From Apium graveolens (lineage: Eukaryota; Streptophyta; Magnoliopsida; Apiales; Apiaceae), in NCBI RefSeq assembly GCF_009905375.1, contig NC_133647.1, positions 76,574,671-76,638,670 of the forward strand: 64,000 bases of DNA, read 5' to 3'. Shown here piece after piece: positions 35,468 to 47,421 of this stretch. Below the pieces are notes generated by a model. It searched no databases and was not told the origin of the DNA. It saw only the letters and a list, made by a program, of their open reading frames with translations. The translations under genes were made by a program, and so were the position numbers. Numbering within the stretch: position 1 is the stretch's first letter; the number at the start of each line of letters is the position of its first letter.

Positions 35468-36282
35468 ATATACAACTTTACAATTCCGATTTTGACGCTT
35501 TTTCTTTGGTTTTACAGTGAGGCATAAACGGTTTTATTCTATAGTTCACGTTGTTGACATATAGGCTTTTGCTCCCAGGCCTGAATTAGATAGACTAAAT
35601 ATAAATATGTTGGTTTTAAAGGCAGTTTGACTATATCAAACATGTATTAACCTAGGAAACTTTCTTAGCTTATTCACTCTTTTTCTAATTGTGAGATTAC
35701 TCTGTTATTGTTTACCTATTTGAGAACACCGTGTTTATTCTCTTCTGTTCTAACACTTCTGCTCAAGTTTCCCGGAAACTCAATTAGATTTTAAATGAAG
35801 TTCACATAATAAGTTAGATTGCGAGTGCAATTTGATTTTAATAAATTTTCAATAAGGAGTTTGATTGCGGGTTTCATTACAAATTAATTTTCCACTAGTA
35901 TAATCGGAAATTCTTGTAGTGAAATATTATTTATACTGGTGGTTAAATTTATTCTTGTCAATTAAACTACGGCAAAATCATGCAAGATTTGAAGAGCTAG
36001 TAAGAAAAAGATGCAAAATATGTGATAATGAATTCAATCTTATGCAAAGTTGATATTGCAAGGGGGGAAGCAGTAAATAACAATCAAATAAGAGATTAAA
36101 GATTTAAAATCAGAAATTGATTGTAACCACAAAAAAGAACCAAGAAACCTGTTTTACATAAATATTCTATCAACTATACATGGAGGATACACGTATTATA
36201 GTCGTGGTTCTTGAATTAATTTTCCTAATGCTTGATGCATTTAGAAGCCTCAGCTGGAATGCTACCTTATGGCCTGTCATCG
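35468..36282. other. Unassigned intergenic DNA upstream of the RALF-like gene
   Basis: Likely holds the promoter of the RALF-like gene. A CACTACAAGAA-like string on the minus strand near 35915 could be a lone CACTA end, but no partner was found. Nothing else recognised. Confidence 0.4.
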
Positions 36283-36411
36283 TCATCTTTGTGTTCCTTC
36301 CTTTGCAGACTGCATTTTCCTGGGTCCCTTGGTTTCTGATGCAGCAATAGCTAATGTACGCACAAAAACCGCTAATATGCCAAAACCGATAACTTTTTTC
36401 GTCAAAGTCAT
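36283..36411 (-). CDS. Possible small secreted peptide (42 aa)
   Basis: The frame starts MTLTKKVIGFGILAVF and has a basic end, hydrophobic core and AIAASE, like a signal peptide cleaved near residue 24. Only 18 mostly charged residues follow before TGA. I do not recognise a family. The next frame over the end would read an acidic HKDDDDRP tail before its own stop, so a frameshift or an unrecognised intron may have changed the C-terminus. It lies about 1 kb from the RALF-like gene on the same strand. It could be a decayed peptide gene or chance. Confidence 0.3.
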   Translation of the reverse strand: MTLTKKVIGFGILAVFVRTLAIAASETKGPRKMQSAKEGTQR

Positions 36412-37266
36412 TGTTTTTTAATGAATTAAAAAACTATTTGATTGTGATGAGACTTAGCTGAAATTTCTGGAGGTTGTTTTAGACATTCCTATTTAAATTT
36501 GCAGGGGATTAACTTGTAAGAACAAATGGGGATTTTTTTAAACATCATGCTAATTTTCTTGTACTTGTTTACTATTTTATGACAGAGGTTTAAATTCAAT
36601 TTATCAGGATCGGATTGTATGATTGGTGGGAATGAATCGAATGGTGAAAAGTGCATGCACATACATATTGAGGCAGCACAGCATATACAGCAAAGCAAAC
36701 AGCCACTTAACAAACTTCGACAAATTATCTCCTTAACAAAATTTGTTAATGTTAGAAATCCCAAATTTTTAATAAAATGAGACTTTCATGCACATTCTAT
36801 AACCCAAAAATACGTCATTTGGTAAAAAAATTAGAAAAATACTTGATAACACTAAAATTGTCTTCAACAGTTCGTTTCTTCTTTTTATGTTTTGATAGAA
36901 GTCTTTCTTCACTCTCTTTTTTGAGTAATAATATCTTGGAAAAGCCATTCAAGAAATTGTTGAAGTTACTCTGAATCATATATCTTTTTTTATACTTACA
37001 TCTGAGCTATCAAATTATCATTTATATTTAATCAATCTTTTGCCGGTGTTTATAATTTTTACTCCTAATCCAACATCGTCTTTCACAATTTTGACATTTC
37101 ATAATAGGAATTTTATTATTTTTTACCATTTCATGATATTAGCCAATTATGTGATTAATTGTTAAGAGAAATTATACACTAAATTACAATAAATTTTACA
37201 TATCATCTGTAACATGATATCAATGATTCTATTAACGGAGGTTTAAATGAAAAACACATTAATATA
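36412..37266. other. Unassigned AT-rich intergenic DNA
   Basis: Open frames of 65 and 91 codons here lack recognisable motifs. Nothing else seen. Confidence 0.4.
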
Positions 37267-37268
37267 TA

Positions 37269-37537
37269 CTCCCTCCGTCCTTTTGATTTGTTATCAAAAG
37301 GATTGGAAAAGAATTGGGCAGAGATTAAGAAATATGTATAAAGTAGTGAAAAAGTGAAAGAAAAGTGGATTTTTAATGTATAAAAGAGAGATAGTGGGAT
37401 AAAAGTAGTGTGAAAAGGAAGAAAAAGTGGGGAAATAAGGGGAACCATTGACTATTTTTGGTAAGTTTTAAAATGTAAAGAAATGAATGAGACATCCAAA
37501 AAATAAAAGTGTAAAGAAATGAAAAAGACAGAGGGAA
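37269..37537. mobile_element. Stowaway (Tc1/mariner) MITE
   Basis: Begins CTCCCTCCGTCC and ends ...GACAGAGGGAA, imperfect inverted repeats of the Stowaway consensus, with TA on both sides (37267-37268, 37538-37539). At 269 bp it is non-coding. Confidence 0.85.
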
Positions 37538-37600
37538 TACTTCATAGTGATACCTTAAAATATATGCAATAAAAGTTTATCAGTTTAATATATTATTTTA

Positions 37601-37779
37601 GGGATAGTTTGTGGTGTGTTCTTGGGCACACAATAAGAATTGATATGTCAAATTTTGATGACTCTTTCTATTATAAATGCTGATGGTCCTCTGCATTTAC
37701 ATCAATTTCACTAATAATAACACTCCGTCATAAAAATTAGTGCTTAATATGTGCACACGGGCACACACTAGCCAAACCC
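37601..37779. mobile_element. MULE-type MITE (179 bp)
   Basis: The ends GGGATAGTTTGTGGTGTG and, inverted, GGGTTTGGCTAGTGTGTG are imperfect inverted repeats. The 9-bp string ATTATTTTA flanks it at 37592-37600 and 37780-37788, which favours Mutator-type transposition; the AT-rich target makes 8 bp (hAT) also possible. Confidence 0.7.
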
Positions 37780-37788
37780 ATTATTTTA

Positions 37789-38386
37789 AGGTAAAGATGT
37801 AGCTTTTATCTTAGGTAAAAATCTAAAATGATTTGACAATTAGTTAATTAAGAATTGAAAATAACTATCACTATCTTATAAATTGTGCGATTTTTTAAAT
37901 AATTATTATATTATTATTCTTATTTTAATAATTTATTAATTATTTTTTATGCCTAGTAAGTATACCCAGATATATATTACATTAAAATAGCTATTTACAA
38001 TAATTATGTATTTAAAAATAAATTAATAATTCTTAAAAACAATTAAAATCATTAAATTAGTTTTTAAATAAATAAATTCTCGCCCAGCTAAATAGTATCT
38101 GAAAAATATAAATTATGTGTGTTAGTTATAATATTTTAATTTAGAATTATTTGAATTCATGGTGGTATTCTAATTTATATAATAATTTTAATTATCATCT
38201 TTAATGCTTATCATTAATTTGATACAATTACTTCAATCAAATATTGTAAAATATAGTTTTAATATGTTATATGTGAATTTTGAATCTTACATCTCTTATA
38301 ATAATTATTTTCTTTAGAGAATTACATGCAAAGTCTTTATCAATTTGATAAATATATAAGTGATATGAATTGAGTGACCAAAATAG
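37789..38386. other. AT-rich intergenic DNA
   Basis: Very AT-rich, no coding or repeat structure recognised; ends at the left target duplication of the LINE. Confidence 0.5.
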
Positions 38387-38502
38387 ATGACTAGGCAGAA
38401 GTCTTGTCTTATGACATGCTTGTTTGTTAAAGGTTTATTCTTGTGAGTCTCATTGTTCTTTATTCAGTTCTTCAAGATTTTGTGATTGTTTCAACCCTTT
38501 AC

Positions 38503-39687
38503 GATGACATCATACTATAATTCTGTTAATGAGATGGAAGAGAGTTTCGCTAAAATCCGCATCAAAGAAGAGGAGGAAGGTGGTTCGGTGTACGGGGAGG
38601 CTAATGACGAGCTATCAGAGATTAACCTATGTTGGTGTTTGGTAGACACTTTTCTAACATAAGCAAACATAGACTTTCAGGCCATACAACATAGAATGAC
38701 ATCGTTATGGCGTCCTGGCAGAGGCATGTTCGTGAAAGAACTTGACCGAAATAAATACCTATTCTAGTTCTACGATGAGGTGGACATTACTAGAGTTATG
38801 GAGGAGAGCCCCTGGACTTTTGGCAGGTTTCACTTAATATTTGAACGATTGAAAGAAAGGGATAATCCCAGAGATGTGATACTGAATAAGATGGATGTCT
38901 GGGTATAGCTGCACAATATGAGTCCTGGTTTAATGTCTCAGCGAGTGGTGACGGACATCAGAATCTACATAGGCAGTTTCATTGAATCAGATCACAACAA
39001 CTTTATTGGAGTTTGGAGAGATTATTTACGTGTAAGAGTCTCTATCATGATCGATAAGCCTTTAAAACGAAGGATGAAGCTCAAGAAATCGGAAACAATT
39101 TGGTGCTGGGTTAACTTCAAATATGAAGGATTCCGACATTCTGTTTCATTTGCGACCTGATTGGACATAGTGATAAATACTGTGAGAAAATCTTTGAAAT
39201 TCCTGAGTCTCAAATAGAGAAATCTTATGGGTCTTGGATGCGGGCAGAACCAAGACGTAAAAATCATACCATCGGAGCCAAATGGTTGAGAAAAGGGGGA
39301 GGTTTTTCGGTGAATATTCCGGCGACTGGCGATGGAAAACAAGATAAGGAAATAATTTCAAATAACGCAGTCATCGGAATTAATTCCCCAAAATCAGGGT
39401 CATATGAGGATAAGAACAAGGCGGATGATCAGGAGTTGACAGAGGAAAATCAGGGCAACAAGTCTCCTCAGAATAATGCGATTTTTTTGAGTTCTTTAAA
39501 ACACAAGGAGACTACAATAAAGGCGGGAAATGGTGGGTTGGGTCAGGAAATAAATGGGCCGGAGTTGGAAAATAATGGGCTTATTATAACAGATTCTAAA
39601 AGATGTCGTCTAGATGAATCAAACAATACTGAGTCCACTGGACATAAAGACAACAATGACGAAAACATGCTCGATGCTCAGACTTAG
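38503..39687 (+). pseudogene. LINE ORF1 (RNA-binding, zinc knuckle), degenerate
   Basis: Starts MTSYYNSVNEMEESF at 38503. The N-terminal part resembles the DUF4283 region found in plant L1 ORF1 (blocks VDTFLT, LWRPGRGMFVKEL, VMEESPWTFG). A CCHC zinc knuckle with spacing C-x2-C-x4-H-x4-C lies at about 39143-39184 (ICDLIGHSDKYC). A hydrophilic tail ends at 39687. Stops near 38658, 38766 and 38906 and at least one frame change break it. ORF1 normally coats the element RNA. Confidence 0.75.
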
Positions 39688-39812
39688 GGCAACTCAATTT
39701 CAAAAAACGACATATTGGCGGGTACCGCTCAGCAGTCCCACCAGTCATTATGAATATCATAAGCTGGAACTGCCGAGGGGTGGAGCTCCCTCGGAATTTC
39801 CAGTTCCTACTA

Positions 39813-40409
39813 TGTTAGATATATTTGACAATGTCATGTCTAATATAATTTATGTTTAGTTTTCAGATCTTACTTAAACAGGACAAATCAGTACTTAACT
39901 GAAATCAACACTTATACTGAAGTTAGAACTTAAGTTATCAGTACTTAAGGTTCAGGAGATAGTTATCAGGAGATAATATCAGGACTTAAAGGATACTTTC
40001 AGATAAGGAAGGAGGCTGATTGAAAGGAAAGAAGATCACGACAAACGTAAGAAGAGATATGTGTGAAGAAGGAATTCTGTGAATAATGGAATACTTGGAA
40101 GAAAAGATAACTGATTGATATATTTTTGGAAGTAGAATTATATTTCATATCAATTAGCGATTATCTTGTAACTGTGTGATATATAAACACAGACATAGGG
40201 TTTACACTATAAGTGTTATCATTATCGAGAATATTATTCATTGTAACCCTAGTAGCTCTCGTGATATTTGTTCATCACTGAGAGAGGACAGTTTTACATT
40301 ATAACAGAGTTTAATAAAGTTTGTTTTCTGTTACTTGTGTTCTTTGAATTCGATTTGATTGTGCTATACACTGTATTTAACCCCCTTCTACAGTGTATGT
40401 GACCTAACA
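39813..40409 (+). repeat. Copia-2 5' LTR (597 bp)
   Basis: TGTTAGATAT...GACCTAACA. TATA box TATATAAA at 40180-40187. Several TATCAG-ACTTAA strings echo the family motif in inverse orientation. Confidence 0.95.
40180..40187 (+). promoter_or_regulatory. TATA box in Copia-2 LTR
   Basis: TATATAAAC, conserved at 51671 and in Copia-3 at 62168. Confidence 0.5.
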
Positions 40410-40411
40410 AG

Positions 40412-40423
40412 TGGTATCAGAGC
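40412..40423 (+). other. Copia-2 primer-binding site
   Basis: TGGTATCAGAGC, initiator tRNA-Met type, two bases after the LTR. Confidence 0.9.
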
Positions 40424-40465
40424 CTATCTGTTAATACACAAACAGTTTAAGATCCAAAAACAATC

Positions 40466-41734
40466 ATGTCTGAAGCAGAAACTCCAACCAAGCCCACCAA
40501 AACTGAAGAACCCCCAAAGACTCAAATCCATAGTCGATCTGAGGCTATTAGAGTTCCCATACTGAAGCCATCTGAATATCCCATATGGAAGGTGAGGATG
40601 ACTATGTTTCTGGAAGCTACAGATCCAGAATATCTTGATATAATCAATGAAGGACCTCACAAGCCAACAAAACTCGCTGTTGTAGTTGCAGGTGAAGCAG
40701 CAAAATCTGTACCAAAGGAGAAGAGTGATTATACTGCTGAAGATATCGCATCAATTGCTAAGGATGCTAAGGTACGACACTTGCTGCATAGTGCCATTGA
40801 TAATGTAATGTCAAACAGGGTAATTAACTGTAAGACTGCAAAGGAGAGATTGGATGCCTTGGAGATAAGATGCCAGAGAACTTATTCGATTAAGAAGAAC
40901 ATAAAGACAATACTCACTCAAGAGTATGAACACTTTGACTCAAAGCCTAATGAGTCATTGACTGATTTATATGACAAATTTGTCAAACTTTTGAATGATT
41001 TGTCATTAGTTGATAAGGAGTATGATCTTGAAGATTCAAACCTTAAATTCCTGTTAGCTCTTCCTGAAAGTTGGGATTTGAAGGCAACAATTATAAGAGA
41101 CAACTATAATCTTGATGAAACAACTCTTGATGAAATTTATGGGATGCTCAAGACTCATGAACTTGAGATGGAACAAAGAAGCAAGAGGAAAGGAGGAAAG
41201 TCAAGGACAGTTGCTCTTAAGGCTGAAGAAGAATCCCCCAAGACAGCTACCTGAAGAAAAGGCAAGGGAAAAGTGCTCATCACAAAGTCTGATACTGATT
41301 CATCAAGTTCTGATAGTGATGATGACTCAGAAACTAAAAGCTTACCTGAGATGGATGCTGATGAAGAGATGATGAAGCTGTGTGCTCTTATGGTGAAAGG
41401 AATCACAAGGATTGCATACAGGAAATTCAGAAAGGGAAAGAGGTTGTCCAGGAAAGGTGCAAGTTCTGATAAGAAGAGTTTCAGAAAATCTGAAGGCAAA
41501 GAAGGGAAGTCTGATAGAGGAGATTACACAAATGTCAAATGCTACAACTGTGGTAAGTAAGGCCACATATCTCCTGATTGCAAGAAAGTGAAGAGTGACA
41601 AAGGCAAGGCTCTTGTCACAAAGAAGAAAAGCTGGACAGACACTTCAAATTCTGAAAGTGAGGTGAACTATACCTTGATGGCAAATGCTGATATGGAAAA
41701 TGCTGATAGCAGTCCTGAAGCTGCTGAGTTAAAG
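40466..41734 (+). pseudogene. Copia-2 gag with stops and a C-terminal deletion
   Basis: Starts MSEAETPTKPTKTEEPP and has the UBN2-type gag blocks WKVRMTMFLEATDPEY and LLALPESWDLKAT. A TGA at 41252 and a TAA inside the zinc knuckle (CYNCGK then stop at 41558, continuing GHISPDC) break it. Compared with Copia-3 and Copia-1, the sequence jumps at about 41734 from the post-knuckle region straight to the protease. The coiled-coil and second-knuckle section of roughly 1 kb is gone. Confidence 0.85.
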
Positions 41735-44700
41735 GGCAACATGAAAAATATCCTAGTTCTGGACAGTGGATGCTCAGGACATATGACTGGAAATAAAGCC
41801 CTGCTATCAGACTTTGTGGAGATGGCTGGCCCAAGTGTTTCTTATGGAGATGTCAACATTAGAAAAATACTGGGATATGGCAATATCAATCTTGGGAATG
41901 TCATCATTAAAGAAGTAGCTCTGGCCTCAGGACTTAAACACAATCTGCTGAGTGTTAGTCAAATCTGTGACAGAGGTTATCATGCGGATTTCTTTGAAGA
42001 ACACTGTGAAGTTGTAAGCAAATTTACAGGCAAAGTTGTTCTGAAAGGATACATGCATGGTAACATTTATGAAACCAAGCTTTCGACAAGTACTGATGGG
42101 TCTACAATCTGTCTGGTGAGTAAAACATCAATTGAAGAAAGCTGGAATTGGCATAAGAAACTCTCTCATTTAAATTTCAATAATATAAATGAACTAGTCA
42201 AGAAAGATCTTGTGAGAGGACTGCCAAAATCAGTATTTGCTCCTGATGGCCTTTGTGATTCATGTCAGAAGGCTAAACAAAGAAAATCTTCATTCAAGAG
42301 CAAGACTGAATCATCAATTCTTGAGCCTTATCACCTACTACATGTAGATCTATTTGGTCCAGTGAATGTCATGTCTATCGCAAAGAAGAAATATGCTATG
42401 GTCATAGTGGATGAGTTCACCAGATACACATGGGTGTATTTCTTGCACACAAAAAGTGAAACTGCATCTATCTTGATTGATCATGTCAAGCAACTGGATA
42501 AATTGGTCAAAGATTCTTGTGAAGTGATAATGGCACTGAGTTCAAGAATTTGATAATGGAAGAGTTCTGTAAAGACCATGGAATTAAGCAGGAATTTTCT
42601 GCTCCTGGAACTCCACAGAAAAATGGAGTTGTTGAAAGAAAGAATAAAACTCTTATTGAAGCTGCACGAACTATGCTTGATGAAGCAAAGCTACCAACCT
42701 ATTTTTGGGCTGAAGCTGTACAGACTGCTTGTTTTACTCAATGCAACACTCATTAACAAGCAAGGAAAGACACCATATGAGATGGTGAAGAAAAAGAAGC
42801 CAAATCTGAAGTATTTTCATGTATTTGGATGCAAGTATTTTGTTCTTAAGACTCACCCTGAACAGCTATCCAAATTTGATTTAAAAGCTGATGAAGGAAT
42901 TTTTGTTGGGTTTCCACTTTCCACAAAAGCCTTCAGAGTCTACAATTTAAGAACAAGGATTGTCATGGAATCTATCAATGTCTCCTTTGATGATAAGAAG
43001 ATTACTGGACTTGAAGATTTCAATGATCATGATCAGTTGTGATTTGAAAATGAAGACTTAAATTCTGATACTGAAAATACCTTGACAATCTAAATCCTGA
43101 TACTGCAAACTCTGATGGATTAAACTCTGATGTTATTGAAACTGTGGTGACTACGCCAAAGGAAGATGCACCTGTGCAGGGGGAGCATACTGAAGATACA
43201 ACCACATCTCAAGAAGCATCAGAACATACAACTGGCTCTTCAAGTTCTGATTCATCAAGTTCTGATAAGCCAAGTTCTGATAATTCTGAAAACTCAATTT
43301 CTGAAGGATCCAACTCAGAGAGCATAGTTTCAGGGGGATCATCAGAAAATGTTGATGAAGATATCATGGATCATGGGAGAGCATCCAGTTCTAGAGAAAA
43401 CCTTCCATCTGCAAGGAAGTGGACTAAGTCACATACACTTGACTTAATTATTGGAAATCATGATGCATGTGTCAGAACTAGAACAACTACTTCAAGTGAA
43501 TATCTCTATAATACTTTTCTTTCTCAGACTGAACCAAAAAAAGTGGAAGAAGCTCTTCAAGATGCTGATTGGGTGCAAGCAATGCAGGAAGAGTTAAATT
43601 AATTTGAAAGAAACAAAGTCTGGACCCTAGTGCCAAGACCAAAGAACAGATCTGTTGTTGGTACAAAGTGGGTGTTCAGAAACAAAGCTGATAGAGATGG
43701 CATAATTACAAGGAATAAAGCAAGGCTGGTTGCAAAATGATATTCTCAACATGAGGGAATTGATTATGATGAAACATTTGCACCAGTTGCTAGATTGGAA
43801 GCCATAAGGATATTTTTGGCTTATGCTGCTCACAAAAAGTTTACTGTCTTTCAAATGGATGTGAAAAGTGCTTTTCTCAATGGAGAGTTGGAAGAGGAAG
43901 TATATGTTGAACAACCTCCAGGCTTTATAGATTCCAAATTTCCAAATCATGTCTACAAGCTTGATAAAGCACTTTATGGCCTTAAGCAAGCTCCAAGAGC
44001 ATGGTATGAGACTTTAGCTCTGTTTCTTCTGGAAAATGGATTTAACAGAGGAACTATTGACAAAACATTATTCTACCTCAACCATGGAAAGGACTTACTT
44101 TTGGTTCAGATATATGTTGATGATATCATCTTTGGTTCTACAAATGACAGACTTTGCAAGAAGTTTGCCAAACTGATGCAGTCAAGATATCAAATGAGTA
44201 TGATTGGGGAACTTAGCTATTTTCTGGGCCTTCAAGTCAAGCAGAATGAAGAAGGCACTTTTATTTGTCAAACCAAGTACACCAGAAATTTGCTGAAGAA
44301 ATTTGGAATGCAAGATTGTTCCAGTGCATCCACTCTCATGGCCACTGCAACAAAACTGGATAAGGATACTGGTAAATCAGTAGATATTACTGATTACAGA
44401 GGTATGATTGGCTCTCTACTCTATCGAACTGCTAGTAGACTTGATATCATGTATGCTACATGTCTTTGTGCAAGATTTCAAGCAGATCCAAGAGAACCTC
44501 ACTTAACAGCTATGAAATGAATTTTCAAGTATCTTAAGGGAACAACTGATCTGGGATTGTGGTATCCTAGAGAATCATACTTTCAACTAATAGGTTACTC
44601 AGATGCAGATTTTGCAGGGTGCAAAATTGACAGGAAAAACACAAGTGGAAGCTGCCAATTTCTTGAAGGCAGATTGGTTTCTTAGTTTAGCAAGAAACAA

Positions 44701-45069
44701 AAGTCAATTTCCACATCAACTGCAGAAGCAGAGTACATTGCTGCAGGAAGCTGTTGTGCACAGATTCTTTGGATGAAGAATCAGTTACTGGATTATGGGT
44801 TAACATATTTTAAAATCCCTATTTACTGTGATAATCAAAGTGCTATTACTATGACAGGTAATCCAGTTCAACACTCAATGACAAAGCACATCAGCATAAG
44901 GTACCACTTCATAATGGAATATAAGGATGAAGGTACAGTGGAATTGCACTTTGTTCCAACAGATCAACAACTGGCGGATATCTTCACAAAACCACTATAT
45001 GAAGCTACTTTTACAAGATTGTTAAATGAACTTGGAATGGTTTCATGTTCTTTCTCTAAATCTGTTTAG
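41735..45069 (+). pseudogene. Copia-2 pol polyprotein, degenerate
   Basis: Protease LDSGCSGHMTG (41758), integrase zinc site WHKKLSH...CDSCQKAK, integrase core HVDLFGP and a frame-shifted DNGTEF (near 42528), RT with [21 protein letters not shown] and YVDDIIFGS (about 44112), RNase H with GYSDADFAG and STAEAEY. Lesions include frame changes near 42530 and 42740, stops at 43039, 43600, 43738 and 44518, and a TAG at 44683 in place of the usual Trp of SWFSKKQ. The integrase-RT linker (43230-43330) is Ser-rich with repeated TTCTGATA-type motifs. Confidence 0.9.
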
Positions 45070-46391
45070 TTTTTTTCTGATACATCAGACTTTATGATCA
45101 GTATTTACAGATATTATCATCTTTGTGTAGTCTGTGCTTAATTGAAAGTTGCTTAAGTACTGATTGTTATCTGATGTGAATTCCTAAACTCTGATAGTGA
45201 TATGAATGTTTCTGTGATTATTTAATCCAGTGAGGATAAATATGCTAGATGCTTACCTAGTAGTCTTTAATATACTAACAAATCCCATGTTTGAAGTAAC
45301 TGTTTATGTGGAAATCTGTTGACACAAGCAAATTCTGATATTGAGCTTAGTTAAGTTTACTTTGTCTATCTGATTACTAAGTCAAAAACTAGAATAATGC
45401 TTCTCATTTGTTAAGTTCTGATGTTAGTAAATATGGTGAATGTACTAAGTGCTGATAAGCCTCACTTATCAAAAGAAAAGGAAAAGAAAAAGAAATAAAA
45501 ATCAGGTACTCCTTTGAGATCTAGAGCAAAAACTGTGGAAGGGAAGACCCAAGTGCATTGCTGGTATTAAGTAATATGCATCAGAAAAGCAAAAATAAAT
45601 ATTTTTCTTGGTGACTTTTCACACTCTATGATTACTGGAGAAATACTCTGATAATAGCATAAATTCTGATAAGCAGTCGTGACTCACTTACACTGAGAAG
45701 CCACTGTAAAATGGAATTTCAAAAGATGCATAAAATAAGCACAAAACAGTTGAGGTGGACTCATGCATGAACTCATTCTAAAGTAGACTTCAGAATCATG
45801 ACAGATTTTGAGCAAAGTTCTTAGTTATGCCTTATTTCTAAGATATACTAAACTGAATCAGACTTTAATATTTATCTGATATTTAGCTTACTGCACACAC
45901 ATACACTCCATATGAATGATGAAAATTACTGTGGTTATAACTGGTGTTTTAGATGAACATTTAAGTGTCAGTTACATAAATTCTGAGGACAAGTTATGAT
46001 GGAAGTTTTGATGATTAAGTTCTGAAGAAATGAAATCAGAATTTGCGTGAAGAATTACAGAAATAGGTATTCATTTTTCGAGTTAAGAAATCATGTTCTG
46101 ATGACTGTTAAGTTCTGATATAAGTCTAAGTTCTGATATTACACTCTGATTCTTTCCTTGACTTATTTGTGGTTAAAATCTGAAACAGTCTTATTTAAAA
46201 TCAGAATATATTTGGGTGAGATATTAACAATCTATATAATTTCGGTTAGAGGTACACGTCTATGCACATTAATTTTTACTTATTTCTTATGCGCATTAAA
46301 TCCTGTTTTACACTTCCAATGGCTGTTTTTATTCTCATCAGTCTAGGGAGACGAGGTAGAATTATTTCTACCTATAACCATTCAATTTTCC

Positions 46392-46694
46392 TTGCGTCTC
46401 TTGGCATTCTATTGCATATTTAAACCAACACTTCATTCCAGCCAGCACATCTCTTATTTTCTCACAAACTCACTCTCTTCTTATTCTTATCACCACAAAT
46501 GGCTGAGTTTGGATGGAATTCCAACTCCATATCATATCAACAACATTCCTCATAATCTCTGGATTCAATTTCCAGAGATCATTAAACGTGACCTGTTGAC
46601 AGTCCAAAGAGATCTACATCTCCGTCATCTCCGACAACAGGAGCGAATCATTCGTCTCGCTGTTCTTTTTATTGAGAGTAGGAAGAAGAAATAA
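46392..46694 (+). CDS. Small ORF in Copia-2 spacer, unknown function
   Basis: The last ~60 codons look coding: PTPYHINNIPHNLWIQF followed by an amphipathic, Arg-rich helix ending ESRKKK. The long hydrophobic lead-in is doubtful. An ATG in good plant context (ACAAATGGC, 46499) lies just before the convincing part but in another frame, so the true gene probably started there and has a small frameshift. A TATTTAAAC string about 80 bp upstream could be its TATA box. I do not recognise the protein. The stretch could be spacer that is open by chance. Confidence 0.35.
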   Translation: MRLLAFYCIFKPTLHSSQHISYFLTNSLSSYSYHHKWLSLDGIPTPYHINNIPHNLWIQFPEIIKRDLLTVQRDLHLRHLRQQERIIRLAVLFIESRKKK

Positions 46695-47260
46695 TTTCTA
46701 CTCCCTGTTTCTCTTCACCGTCAGCTTTGTCTGGCTTCTTAGCTTAGGACAAAAGCTGTTGATGTTAGGATTTGTAGCTTAGGACAATCTTGTACTTTTC
46801 AGCATGTAATTTGAATTTCATGAAATGTATTTGCTAAATATATTAATAAAATTTTATATTTATGCAAGATTTTGTCTCTAAGTCGTTAGATATTCTGATA
46901 ACATGTTAAATCCTAATACTAACCATATTCTGATGACCTTCAAGCTCTGATACAAATCAAGTTCTGATTCTGACGTGGCAGGATTTATTTACTTGATTTA
47001 TTTTTGGTTATTCTCTCATTTGTCATATTTTTACAGAATATTGGTCACGCAGTGATAAAAAATTTATTAAGTGGGAACAGTTTTAAATTTTAAAAATAAA
47101 ACAGAACTACCTTGATTAATGGGATTACTTGGTAAGTGGAACGGTTTTTCCTTGAAAAACTGCATGTGATAAGTAATGATTACTGAATACACGTGCCCAT
47201 TAATTATCTTTTACCGCTGCATGTCTGACAGGTGTCCCAACGGTTACTTTTTCTACCATG

Positions 47261-47421
47261 TATAAGTAAAAGAGAGAAAAGATTGTAAAATCTTTTATTT
47301 ACTTTCACATTTTATCTCTCTCTCTCTCTCTTTACTTCTATTCTCTCTCATCTACTGACAATTTTTCATACAGACATTTTCTCAAACACCTTACAGGCAA
47401 CTTTCTTTCTCACAAATTCTC
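47261..47421 (+). promoter_or_regulatory. Putative internal promoter and leader of Copia-2 ORF3
   Basis: TATAAGTA at 47261 is followed by a pyrimidine-rich leader with an uninterrupted (TC) run at about 47315-47331 and more CTCTC tracts up to the ATG at 47422. Same design as 9015-9130. Promoter use is inferred. Confidence 0.45.

Larger units (their letters stand above)
45070..47421 (+). repeat. Copia-2 pol-ORF3 spacer rich in TTCTGATA motifs
   Basis: 2.3 kb without pol or ORF3 coding. Exact TTCTGATA occurs at 45075, 45333, 45664, 46113, 46131 and 46893, with many one-base variants. It contains a small ORF (46392-46694) and ends in a promoter-like leader. Confidence 0.7.

Noticed and set aside
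35890..35930. CACTACAAGAA-like string on the minus strand
   Set aside because: No matching second end or target duplication found, so not called as a CACTA element.
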